A DNA stretch of 64,000 bases from DASXRA01 sp035263725 (GTDB lineage Bacteria; Actinomycetota; Actinomycetes; Mycobacteriales; Jatrophihabitantaceae), in NCBI GenBank assembly GCA_035263725.1, contig DATFRC010000054.1, forward strand, positions 1 to 64,000, in the 5' to 3' direction. Of this stretch, positions 32,920 to 40,812 are shown one piece after another. The position numbers were made by a program, and so were the translations under genes. Each line of letters opens with the position of its first letter. Positions within the stretch are counted from its first letter, which is position 1. The notes beneath the pieces are model-generated. The model was not told where the DNA came from. It ran no database searches and was given only the letters and a program-made list of their open reading frames with translations.

Positions 32920-33243
32920 GCCGTGCTGATCGAGGTCCAGGACTCGCACATGTAGCGCGGTGCGCTGGTGGAGCGCGGCGCGCAGCGCTCGGTGCAGGCC
33001 GTCCTCGAGATAGATGTCGCCGCGCCACTGCACCGCGTGGGGAAACAAGTCCCCGAAGAACGTGGAGTCCTCGTCCAGTAGCTTGTCGAGCGCGAGCTCG
33101 CGTTTGGTGGTGATGAGCTGGTCGAGCCGCACCGATCGCGGGGGCACGTTGGCCCAGTCGCGCGCGGACAAGCCGTGGTCCGGATACGGGCGTCCGCTGC
33201 GTACCGCCTTGAAGATCACCGCTCCGCCCAGAAGTCCCGTCAT
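32908..33243 (-). CDS. Conserved actinobacterial hypothetical protein
   Basis: A 111-aa protein found, from memory, between hemW and hrcA in many actinobacteria. Motifs are RPYPDHGLSARDWANVPPRS, LDQLITTKRELALDKLL, and FPHAVQWRGDIYLEDGLHRA. The last resembles the D-G-H-H-R core of ParB/sulfiredoxin-like domains, so a related fold is possible, but that is a guess. Its end overlaps the hemW end by 12 nt on opposite strands. Confidence 0.78.
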   Translation of the reverse strand: MTGLLGGAVIFKAVRSGRPYPDHGLSARDWANVPPRSVRLDQLITTKRELALDKLLDEDSTFFGDLFPHAVQWRGDIYLEDGLHRALRAALHQRTALHVRVLDLDQHGSAQ

Positions 33244-33329
33244 GCCAGATGTCCGCGTGGCAGCGTATCGCGGGGCGGTCGCAGCCGCTGCGGAAATCGT
33301 AAGCTGTAGTGACGAACGGAGAGTGAGCA

Positions 33330-34349
33330 GTGAACGTCGACGAACGCAAGCTCGAGGTGCTGCGGGCCATCGTCGAGGATTTCATCGCCACCAGCGAGCC
33401 CGTCGGCAGTAAGGCATTGGCGGATCGGCACCACCTCGGCGTCTCCCCGGCAACAATCCGCAACGACATGGCCGCGCTCGAGGAGGAAGGGCTGATAGCC
33501 CAGCCGCACACCAGCGCGGGGCGCATCCCCACCGACGCGGGATACCGCGTCTTCGTCGACCGGCTGACGTCGGTGAAGCCGCTGTCCACCGCCGAGCGCC
33601 GGGCCATCGAGGTGTTCCTCGACAACGCCGTCGACCTCGACGACGTGCTGCACCGGGCCGTGCGCACGCTCGCGCAGCTCACCCGTAATGTCGCGGTTGT
33701 GCAGTATCCGTCGCTGTCCCGCAGCCGGGTGCGCCACCTCGAACTCGTCGCGCTGAACCCCGCCCGGCTGATGCTGGTGCTGATCACGGACACCGGCCGT
33801 GTCGAGCAGCGCTTGGTCGAGCTGCCCGCGTCGGTGGACGAGGAAGCGGTGGCGCAGCTGCGGACCACCCTGAACACCCGGCTGCGCGACCGGCTGCTCG
33901 CCGAGGCTCCCCAGATCGTCAGCGACCTGCCCAAGTCGGTGACGGCCGAGCTGCGTGGCCTGGTCGCCACGCTGACGTCGGTGTTGCTCGAGACGTTGGT
34001 CGAGAGGCACAGCGACCGGATCGTCCTCGGCGGCACGGCAAACCTCACCCAGCACGCCCTCGACTTCCCGGCGATTCGCCCCGTGCTCGAGGCCCTGGAG
34101 GAGCAGGTGGTGCTGCTGCGGCTGCTGGATCAGTCGGTGAACTCCACCCAGGTCATGGTGCGGATCGGCAACGAGAACCCGCACGAGGGGCTGCAGGCCA
34201 CGTCGGTCGTGACGAGTGGATACGGGGTCCCCGGAGCCCGGCTGGGCGCCGTCGGGGTGCTCGGCCCGCGGCGCATGGACTACGCGCACACCATGGCCCG
34301 GGTGGCCGCGGTGGCCCGCTATGTCGGCGAGCTGATCGCCGAGAGCTGA
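33330..34349 (+). CDS. hrcA: Heat-inducible transcription repressor HrcA
   Basis: Repressor of class I heat-shock genes, 339 aa. An N-terminal winged helix (LEVLRAIVEDFIATSEPVGS, SPATIRNDMAALEEEGLI, HTSAGRIPTDAGYR) is followed by the GAF-like regulatory region ending NPHEGLQATSVVTSGYG. HrcA binds CIRCE operators; none is visible at its own promoter here. GTG 33330 follows GGAGAG. Forms an operon with dnaJ and rsmE. Confidence 0.96.
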   Translation: MNVDERKLEVLRAIVEDFIATSEPVGSKALADRHHLGVSPATIRNDMAALEEEGLIAQPHTSAGRIPTDAGYRVFVDRLTSVKPLSTAERRAIEVFLDNAVDLDDVLHRAVRTLAQLTRNVAVVQYPSLSRSRVRHLELVALNPARLMLVLITDTGRVEQRLVELPASVDEEAVAQLRTTLNTRLRDRLLAEAPQIVSDLPKSVTAELRGLVATLTSVLLETLVERHSDRIVLGGTANLTQHALDFPAIRPVLEALEEQVVLLRLLDQSVNSTQVMVRIGNENPHEGLQATSVVTSGYGVPGARLGAVGVLGPRRMDYAHTMARVAAVARYVGELIAES

Positions 34350-34446
34350 GTTCGGCGTCGAGCCGGCTGGGAATGGCAGCGGCGTCCGTACACTTGGCAG
34401 TCGAAGACACTGGTTGCCAGACACCTGAAGACAAAAGGACTCACAC

Positions 34447-35589
34447 GTGGCCGAAACCGTCCGCGACTACTACGCGCTGCTCGGCGTACGCCGAGACGCC
34501 ACGAGTGAGGAAATCAAGCGCGCCTACCGGAAACTGGCTCGCGAGCTACACCCCGACGTGAACCCCGATCCGCTCGCCCAGGATCGGTTCAAGGAGGTCA
34601 CCGCGGCGTACGAGGTGCTCTCCGACCCGGAGAAGCGCCGCATCGTCGACCTCGGTGGCGACCCGCTGGCACCGGGCGGCGGTCAGGGGACGGCGAGCAA
34701 CCCCTTTGCCGGGTTCGGTGGCTTCAGCGACGTCTTCGAGGCGTTCTTCGGTGGCGGGACGCCCGGTGGGCGTGGGCCGCGCAGCCGGGTGCGCCCCGGT
34801 GCCGACGCGCTGCTGCGCCTGGAGCTCACCCTGGACGAAGCCGCCTTCGGCGTGCGCCGGGACATCAGCGTGGAGACCGCGGTGGTCTGCCAGACCTGCC
34901 ATGGCAGCGGCTGCGCACCGGGCACCTCCCCGCGCACCTGCGCGGTCTGCGGGGGCGTCGGCGAGATCCAGTCCGTGCAGCGCTCGTTCCTCGGTCAGGT
35001 CATGACGACCCGCACCTGCCACGCGTGTGCCGGCACCGGCGAGCAGATTCCCTCGCCGTGCCCGACCTGCGGCACAGAGGGACGGGTACGAGCACGACGC
35101 ACCATCGCGGTCGACGTCCCAGCCGGCATCGAGGACGGCATGCGGATCCGGCTATCCGCGCAGGGCGAGGTCGGCCCCGGCGGCGGGCCGGCGGGCGACC
35201 TGTACATCGAGGTGAGCGAGCAGCCGCACGACACGTTCACCCGAGAGGGCGCCGACCTGCACTGCCGCGTCTCATTGCCGATGACCGCGGCGGCGCTCGG
35301 CACCAAGCTGGTGTTGCCCACCCTCGACGGCGAGGAGAAGCTCGAGATTCGGCCCGGGACCCAGAACGGCGCGGTGCTAACCATGCGCGGTAAGGGCATT
35401 CCCCGGCTGCGCAGCAGCTCCCGGGGTGACCTGCACATCCACGTGGAGGTGGCCACGCCCACGCGGCTCGACGATTCGCAGGAGAAGCTGCTGCGTGAGT
35501 TCGCCGCACTGCGCAACGAAGAGGTGTCCGTTACGACGGCGCGCACCGGCCTGTTCGGCAAGATGCGGGACGCCTTCGGCGGCCGGTGA
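34447..35589 (+). CDS. dnaJ: Chaperone DnaJ (DnaJ2 type)
   Basis: Hsp40 co-chaperone of 380 aa. The J domain carries HPD in ELHPDVNPDP near residue 35, then a Gly/Phe-rich linker. The zinc region has four Cys pairs (CQTCHGSG, CAVCGGVG, CHACAGTG, CPTCGTEG) near 145-215. The C-terminal substrate-binding domains end VTTARTGLFGKMRDAFGGR. GTG 34447. The hrcA-dnaJ2-rsmE order is standard for actinobacteria, where a second dnaJ sits with dnaK. The stop overlaps rsmE. Confidence 0.96.
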   Translation: MAETVRDYYALLGVRRDATSEEIKRAYRKLARELHPDVNPDPLAQDRFKEVTAAYEVLSDPEKRRIVDLGGDPLAPGGGQGTASNPFAGFGGFSDVFEAFFGGGTPGGRGPRSRVRPGADALLRLELTLDEAAFGVRRDISVETAVVCQTCHGSGCAPGTSPRTCAVCGGVGEIQSVQRSFLGQVMTTRTCHACAGTGEQIPSPCPTCGTEGRVRARRTIAVDVPAGIEDGMRIRLSAQGEVGPGGGPAGDLYIEVSEQPHDTFTREGADLHCRVSLPMTAAALGTKLVLPTLDGEEKLEIRPGTQNGAVLTMRGKGIPRLRSSSRGDLHIHVEVATPTRLDDSQEKLLREFAALRNEEVSVTTARTGLFGKMRDAFGGR

Positions 35590-36308
35590 GCACCCCGGCG
35601 CTGTTCCTGCTCGATCCGCTGCCGCCCGGCGACGTGATCGTTCTCGACGGGGACGAGGGGCGGCACGCTGCCCGGGTTAAGCGCGTCCGGCACGGTGAGA
35701 CCGTGCTGATCGGTGACGGGCGCGGCGCACTGGTCAGCTGCGTCGCCGAGTCGGTCGGCGCCGACCGGTTGACGGCGCGGGTCGTCGATCGGCGGGTCGT
35801 TCCCATGCCCGAGCCTCGTCTGGTGGTCGTCCAGGCATTGCCGAAAGGCGAACGGGCCGAGCTTGCGGTCGAGTTGCTGACGGAGCTCGGCGCCGACGAG
35901 ATCGTGCCATGGGCAGCGGCACGTTCGGTCGTGCAATGGACTGGCGAACGCGCCGCCAAGGGGCTGACACGGTGGCGGCGCGTCGCAGCAGAGGCGGCGA
36001 AGCAGAGCCGCCGCCCCTGGGTGCCCGTGGTGGCCGAGCTGGCCAGTACATCCGAGGTCGTGGCGCGGGCGAGGGGCGCGTTGGTGCTGCACGACGGCGC
36101 CGCACTTGCGCTGACCGGTGCCGTTCTGCCCGTCGGCTGTGACATCATCCTCGTCGTGGGTCCGGAAGGTGGCATCGCCGCCGACGAGCTCGCCGCGTTC
36201 ACCGCGGCCGGTGCCGTGCCGGTGCGGCTGGGCGAGCCGGTACTTCGCACGTCGACGGCTGGCGCCGCGGCGCTGGCCGTCTTGTCGGTCCGCATCGGGC
36301 GGTGGTGA
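35586..36308 (+). CDS. rsmE: 16S rRNA (uracil1498-N3)-methyltransferase
   Basis: SPOUT-class methyltransferase of 240 aa that methylates U1498 of 16S rRNA. The N-terminal PUA-like part (VLDGDEGRHAARVKRVRHGE) precedes the knotted SAM site (ILVVGPEGGIAADELAAFTA, RLGEPVLRTSTAGAAALAVL). The start is the GTG overlapping the dnaJ stop. Usual neighbour of dnaJ. Confidence 0.94.
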   Translation: MSTPALFLLDPLPPGDVIVLDGDEGRHAARVKRVRHGETVLIGDGRGALVSCVAESVGADRLTARVVDRRVVPMPEPRLVVVQALPKGERAELAVELLTELGADEIVPWAAARSVVQWTGERAAKGLTRWRRVAAEAAKQSRRPWVPVVAELASTSEVVARARGALVLHDGAALALTGAVLPVGCDIILVVGPEGGIAADELAAFTAAGAVPVRLGEPVLRTSTAGAAALAVLSVRIGRW

Positions 36309-36312
36309 GCGC

Positions 36313-36684
36313 ATGATCGGACGCCTGCATCACGTCATCGTCGACTGCCGCGACCCTGCCGCGCTCGCCGCGTTCTATTCGGAGCTGCTCGGTCTGCCGA
36401 TCACATATCGGTCACCCGACTTCGTGGTGGTGTCGCGCGACGACATGACCTCGGGGGTGGCGTTCCAGCTCGCGCCCAACCACCAACCGCCGCAATGGCC
36501 CGATCCGGATCATCCGCAGCAGATGCACTTCGACGTCATGGTCGACGATGTGGACGCTGCCGAGCCGCAAGTGCTTGCCCTGGGTGCGCGGCGGCTCGCT
36601 GGTGGCGGCCACGTCTTCGCCGATCCGGCAGGGCACCCGTTCGACCTCATTCCGCGCCCGAAATGGGCGCCACCCATCGGCTAG
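36313..36684 (+). CDS. VOC family (glyoxalase-like) protein
   Basis: A 123-aa vicinal-oxygen-chelate protein: GRLHHVIVDCRDPAALAAFY at the start, HFDVMVDDVDAAEPQVLALG in the middle and GHVFADPAGHPFDLIPRP at the end. These are the two beta-alpha-beta-beta-beta units of the fold, of the actinobacterial Glyoxalase_6 kind. Metal ligands and substrate are uncertain. It starts 4 nt after rsmE and may be co-transcribed. Confidence 0.85.
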   Translation: MIGRLHHVIVDCRDPAALAAFYSELLGLPITYRSPDFVVVSRDDMTSGVAFQLAPNHQPPQWPDPDHPQQMHFDVMVDDVDAAEPQVLALGARRLAGGGHVFADPAGHPFDLIPRPKWAPPIG

Positions 36685-36700
36685 CGTCGCGGGAGGCATC

Positions 36701-37300
36701 GTGGGCATCGTCACGCCGGGCTTCAGGGGCCGCGATCGGGCAAGCAGCACCGACCTGCCGCCAGGCCAGTACCTGACGCGCGACTTCCCCGTCCTTTCGG
36801 CCGGTCCGACACCGAAGATCCGGCTCGACGACTGGGAGTTCGCGATCACTACCGAGACCGGCGAGGTGAAACGCTGGGACTGGCCGGCGTTTACCGCCTT
36901 GCCGATCCAGCAGATCACAGTCGACTTGCACTGCGTCACGCGCTGGTCGAAGCTCGGCACGTCCTGGGAAGGCGTGTCGCTGGACGACCTGCTCGGCGGC
37001 GTCGACACGGCCGCCGACTACACGCTCGTGCACTCCTATGGCGGCTACACGACCAACCTGCCGCTCGAAGATCTGATGGACGGGCAGGCGTGGATCGCCT
37101 TCCGCTACGACGGCGAGGAGCTCGCACCGGAGCACGGCGGGCCGGCCCGGTTGCTCGTGCCGCACCTGTACTTGTGGAAGAGCGCCAAGTGGGTCCGCGG
37201 CATCACCCTCGGGCTGCAAGACCAGCCAGGCTTCTGGGAGAGCCTCGGCTATCACAATTACGGGGACCCATGGCGCGAGCAGCGGTACTGGGGCGACTGA
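36701..37300 (+). CDS. Sulfite oxidase-like molybdopterin oxidoreductase
   Basis: A 199-aa protein with the oxidoreductase molybdopterin-binding domain. The molybdenum-ligating Cys is in DLHCVTRWSKLGTSWEGV near residue 79; VHSYGGYTTNLPLED, the Gly/Pro-rich VPHLYLWKSAKWVRGI and the C-terminal GFWESLGYHNYGDPWREQRY are family hallmarks. No Tat signal is present, so it is cytoplasmic. The start is GTG 36701 behind GGGAGG. It forms a three-gene module with an FNR-like reductase (31-nt overlap) and DUF6510. Confidence 0.9.
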   Translation: MGIVTPGFRGRDRASSTDLPPGQYLTRDFPVLSAGPTPKIRLDDWEFAITTETGEVKRWDWPAFTALPIQQITVDLHCVTRWSKLGTSWEGVSLDDLLGGVDTAADYTLVHSYGGYTTNLPLEDLMDGQAWIAFRYDGEELAPEHGGPARLLVPHLYLWKSAKWVRGITLGLQDQPGFWESLGYHNYGDPWREQRYWGD

Positions 37301-38010
37301 CCTGGCGGGCCGCGACCGTCGCGGCGATGCGCGACGAGACCGCGACGGCCCGGACCCTGACGCTCGACATAGCCGGCTGGCCCGGCCATCTGGCAGGCCA
37401 GCACGTCGACATCCGGCTAACCGCTCCCGACGGCTATACCGCGGTGCGCTCGTACTCGATCGCGTCGGTCGCGGACGGCGACCGGATCGACGTGACCGTC
37501 GAGCCGGTGCGAGACGGCGAGGTCTCGCCGTACCTCGCCCGGGTCGTCGGGGTCGGCGATCCACTCGAGGTGCGTGGCCCGGTCGGCGGCTGGTTCACCT
37601 GGCGCGCGGCGCAGTCCGAGCCGGTACAGCTCGTGGCCGGCGGCTCGGGCGTGGTGCCGCTCATGGCGATGCTGCGGGCCCGCGCGGCGGCGGCAAGCGC
37701 CGCGCCGTTCCAGCTCTTGTACTCGACGCGACGCCCGGACACGGTGATCTACCACGACGAGCTCAGCCGCTGCGTCGCCGACGGGCTGCCGCTCAGCTAC
37801 GCCTACACCCGGACCGTGCCCGTGGGGTGGCCGCGCCCGCCGGCACGGGTGGACGCGGCGCTGCTCGCCGCGGTCACGTTTGCGCCGGACGAACATCCCA
37901 CCTGCTACGTCTGCGGCCCGACGGCGTTCGTCGAGACCGTGGCCGACCTGATGGTCGCGGCCGGGCACGACGCCCAGCGCGTCCGCACTGAGCGATTCGG
38001 AGGACCGTGA
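37270..38010 (+). CDS. FAD/NAD-binding oxidoreductase (ferredoxin reductase-like)
   Basis: FNR-type flavoprotein of 246 aa: FAD site RSYSIASVADG near residue 60, NAD(P) site VAGGSGVVPLMAMLRARA near residue 121 and the C-terminal YVCGPTAFVETVADL. No 2Fe-2S domain is attached. The start ATG lies inside the 3' end of the molybdopterin protein gene, a 31-nt overlap that implies tight coupling. It probably passes electrons from NAD(P)H to the molybdenum partner. The substrate of the pair is unknown. Confidence 0.88.
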   Translation: MARAAVLGRLTWRAATVAAMRDETATARTLTLDIAGWPGHLAGQHVDIRLTAPDGYTAVRSYSIASVADGDRIDVTVEPVRDGEVSPYLARVVGVGDPLEVRGPVGGWFTWRAAQSEPVQLVAGGSGVVPLMAMLRARAAAASAAPFQLLYSTRRPDTVIYHDELSRCVADGLPLSYAYTRTVPVGWPRPPARVDAALLAAVTFAPDEHPTCYVCGPTAFVETVADLMVAAGHDAQRVRTERFGGP

Positions 38011-38267
38011 TGACCCACCTCGACGGAAACGCCGCCGCCGGCGACCTGCGCACGATCTTCGCGGTGGACGTCACGACCGCCACCGGCCAGTGCGCCGGCT
38101 GCGGGCAGACCGCACCGCTAGGTTCAGCACAGCTGTACAACCAGGCGCCGGGGATGGTGGCGCGCTGCACCAACTGCGATGCCGTGCTGCTCCGCTTGGT
38201 CACCGCGCCCGGGCGCGCCTGGCTCGACGTCCGCGGGCTGACCTACCTCCAGTTGGAGACGGCTTAG
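38010..38267 (+). CDS. DUF6510 family zinc-ribbon-like protein
   Basis: An 85-aa protein with two Cys pairs, CAGCGQ and CTNCDA, about 30 residues apart, consistent with a small zinc ribbon. It matches the family I know as DUF6510, repeatedly found with the preceding molybdopterin/FNR pair. ATG 38010 follows CGGAGGA. Its end overlaps the convergent aldehyde dehydrogenase by 4 nt. Role unknown; a metal-binding subunit of the redox module is a reasonable guess. Confidence 0.82.
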   Translation: MTHLDGNAAAGDLRTIFAVDVTTATGQCAGCGQTAPLGSAQLYNQAPGMVARCTNCDAVLLRLVTAPGRAWLDVRGLTYLQLETA

Positions 38268-39727
38268 AACGGATACGCGGGCGGTTCGCCGCGCACCGTC
38301 ACCCAGCGCGTCTCGGTGAACGCGTCGACGTTGGCTGACGGGCCGCCGAATCGCGCGCCGGTGCCCGACACGCCGACGCCGCCGAACGGCACGTTGGCCT
38401 CGTCGCTCACCGTCTGGTCGTTGATGTGCACGATGCCGGAGGGGATCCGGTCGGCGACAGCGAGCCCACGCATCACGTCCCGCGTCACGACGCTGAGCGA
38501 CAGGCCGTAGTCGGACGCGGCGGCCAGCTGCACCGCCTCGTCGACCGACGACACGCGAACCACTGGTGCGACCGGTCCGAAGATCTCCTCGGCCCAGGCG
38601 GGAGATCCCGGTGGTACCTCGGCTAGGACGGTCGGCCGGTAGAACAGTCCGTCGAATTCGCCGCCCGCGGCGACCTTCGCGCCGGCGTCGCGGCTGGCGG
38701 TGACCATGCCGTGAATCTTGTCGCGCTGCCGTTCATCGATGATCGGACCGAGGGCAACCTCGTCCGTAGCCGGGTTGCCGACCGGCAGCCTGGCTGCCTT
38801 TGCCGACAATGCCTCGACGAAGTCGTCGTAGTGTCGCTCGTGCACGATGTGCCGGCCGGCCGTCATGCAGATCTGACCCTGGTGGAAGAACGATCCGAAG
38901 GCAGCTAGCGTCGCGGCCTGGGCGACGTCGGCGTCGTCCAGGACGAGCATCGCGGAGTTGCCGCCGAGCTCGAGGTGTACGCGCTTGAGATGCCGGCCGG
39001 CGAGCTCGGCCACCCGGCGGCCGGACGCGGTCGATCCGGTGAAGGAGACGACCGCGACCTGTGGGTGCACGACCAGCGCTTGCGCGATCTCGGCATCGCC
39101 GGGCAGCATCTGCAATACGCCGGGGGGCAGCCCGGCTTCCTCGAGAATTCGGGCGATCACCACACCGCCGGTAACGCCGGTCCGCGGATCCGGCTTGAGG
39201 ATCACTGCGTTGCCCAGCGCGAGCGCAGGAGCAACCGAGCGGATGCCCAGGATGATCGGCACGTTGAACGGCGAGATCACCACGACGACGCCTGCCGGGA
39301 CGCGGCGCGCCATGGACAGCCTTGGCTCCTCGCTGGGCAGCAGCTCGCCGTATGCGCGGCTGGGCAGGGCCGACGCCTCGAAGCACTCCTGCTCAGCGAC
39401 GTGCAGCGAGAAGTCGGCGATGCCTGCGATGGCGCCGACCTCGCGAATGTTCCACCACTTGATCTCGTCCGCATACTGCGACCACAGCTCGCCGGCCTTA
39501 CGCAGCACGGCTGCGCGTTGCGGGTAGGGCGTGGCCGACCATCCGGGCTGTGCCGCCGCCGCGCTCTGCACGGCGCGGTCCACATCGGTGGTTGTCGGCT
39601 TGCCGAGGCTGCCCAATGCCGCGCCGGTGGCCGGCTCGATCACCGGGTATTCGCCGCCGGACGCGGCCGTCCACGCACCGTCGAGGAAGATCTTGCCACG
39701 CCAGCGGACTTCTTCGAGAAGGGTCAT
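38264..39727 (-). CDS. Aldehyde dehydrogenase (benzaldehyde/vanillin dehydrogenase-like)
   Basis: NAD(P)-dependent aldehyde dehydrogenase of 487 aa. The catalytic Glu is in HLELGGNSAML and the catalytic Cys in FFHQGQICMTAGR; cofactor-binding motifs are ISPFNVPIILGIRS and SFTGSTASGRRVAE. Sequence style is that of benzaldehyde/vanillin dehydrogenases. As the last gene of the pob-pca operon it probably turns 4-hydroxybenzaldehyde (or a relative) into the acid used by PobA. The start is ATG 39727, a 4-nt overlap with pcaL. Confidence 0.9.
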   Translation of the reverse strand: MTLLEEVRWRGKIFLDGAWTAASGGEYPVIEPATGAALGSLGKPTTTDVDRAVQSAAAAQPGWSATPYPQRAAVLRKAGELWSQYADEIKWWNIREVGAIAGIADFSLHVAEQECFEASALPSRAYGELLPSEEPRLSMARRVPAGVVVVISPFNVPIILGIRSVAPALALGNAVILKPDPRTGVTGGVVIARILEEAGLPPGVLQMLPGDAEIAQALVVHPQVAVVSFTGSTASGRRVAELAGRHLKRVHLELGGNSAMLVLDDADVAQAATLAAFGSFFHQGQICMTAGRHIVHERHYDDFVEALSAKAARLPVGNPATDEVALGPIIDERQRDKIHGMVTASRDAGAKVAAGGEFDGLFYRPTVLAEVPPGSPAWAEEIFGPVAPVVRVSSVDEAVQLAAASDYGLSLSVVTRDVMRGLAVADRIPSGIVHINDQTVSDEANVPFGGVGVSGTGARFGGPSANVDAFTETRWVTVRGEPPAYPF

Positions 39728-40812
39728 TTGCTGCTCCCATCGTGGTGTAGTACGTCGTCGGCGATGGCGAACGCTCGATTGGCGCGCGGCAGGCCGGCGT
39801 AGACGGCAGTGTGCAGTAGTACCTCGCGAATCTCCTCGAGGCTCACGCCGTTGCCCAATGCGCCGCGTAGGTGCATGGCCAGCTCGTGTTCGGCGCCCAG
39901 CGCGGTGAGCACGGCGAGGGTAATCAGGGAGCGCTCCCGGCGTTGCAGGCCGGGCCGCGTCCACACCTCGCCCCAGGCGTAGCGGGTCAGTAAGTCTTGG
40001 AACGGCGCGGAGAACTCGCCGGTGCGCTCGGTGGCCAGGTCGACGTGCGCGTCGCCCAGGACGGCCCGCCGGGTCGCCTCGCCGCCGGTGAAGTGCTCTA
40101 GCAGCCGGACGGCAATCGGTCCCGCCTGTTCGACGGTCGGGATGTGCGCGGCGTCGGGCAGTACAGAAAGCCGCGCGATGGCGATGCCGTCAGCGATCGT
40201 GTGGGCGTGCTGGACCGGGATGGCCTGGTCTGCCGCGCCGGCAATCACGAGCGTGGGCGCGCCTATCCGGGGAAGGTCTGCGCGCAGGTCCATCCCGGCG
40301 ATGGCTTCACAGCAGCGGGCGTAGCTCTCCGCATCCGTGCTCCGCAGCATGTCGGTAAGCCGGGCAACGAGCTCCGGGTCGCGTGCGGCTAGAGCCGGGG
40401 TGATCCAGCCGGCGACGACCGGCCCGGCGATCGCCGCGATTCCGCCACCGCGGACCGTGGCGGCGCGCTCGTGCCAGCGTGCTGCTGGCAGCTGCGCCGA
40501 TGTCGACAGCAACGCCAGCCGCGCCACTCGTTCCGGATGGTGCGCGGCCAGCCACATGGCCACCATGCCGCCGAGCGAGACGCCCGCGATGTGGGCGCGG
40601 TCCACGCCCTGCTTGTCGAGGGCGGCCACCACATCGCCGCCCAGGTCGGCGATGCCGCACGGCTCATGGACGGGCGGCGCATCGCCGTGGCCACGGGTGT
40701 CGACACGGATGAGGCGCAGCCGCTCCGCCAGCGGCCCGACCAGGCCGTCCCAGATGGCCGTGGTGGTGCCGATCGCGTTGAGCAGTACCAGCGGGGCGGC
40801 GGATTCGCTCAT
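39724..40812 (-). CDS. pcaL: 3-oxoadipate enol-lactonase / 4-carboxymuconolactone decarboxylase fusion
   Basis: Bifunctional PcaD-PcaC protein (PcaL) of 362 aa. The N-terminal alpha/beta hydrolase (residues 1-245) has nucleophile Ser in GVSLGGM, with Asp (GAADQAIP) and His (DAAHIPTVEQ). The C-terminal carboxymuconolactone decarboxylase domain (about 255-355) is marked by RSLITLAVLTALGAEHELAM and the LHTAVYAGLPRANRAF end. It converts 4-carboxymuconolactone via the enol-lactone to 3-oxoadipate. The fusion is typical of actinobacteria. 4-nt overlaps on both sides. Confidence 0.95.
   Translation of the reverse strand: MSESAAPLVLLNAIGTTTAIWDGLVGPLAERLRLIRVDTRGHGDAPPVHEPCGIADLGGDVVAALDKQGVDRAHIAGVSLGGMVAMWLAAHHPERVARLALLSTSAQLPAARWHERAATVRGGGIAAIAGPVVAGWITPALAARDPELVARLTDMLRSTDAESYARCCEAIAGMDLRADLPRIGAPTLVIAGAADQAIPVQHAHTIADGIAIARLSVLPDAAHIPTVEQAGPIAVRLLEHFTGGEATRRAVLGDAHVDLATERTGEFSAPFQDLLTRYAWGEVWTRPGLQRRERSLITLAVLTALGAEHELAMHLRGALGNGVSLEEIREVLLHTAVYAGLPRANRAFAIADDVLHHDGSSK

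Noticed and set aside
33244..33329. CIRCE operator before hrcA
   Set aside because: No TTAGCACTC-N9-GAGTGCTAA-like inverted repeat is present, so autoregulation by a standard CIRCE is not supported.
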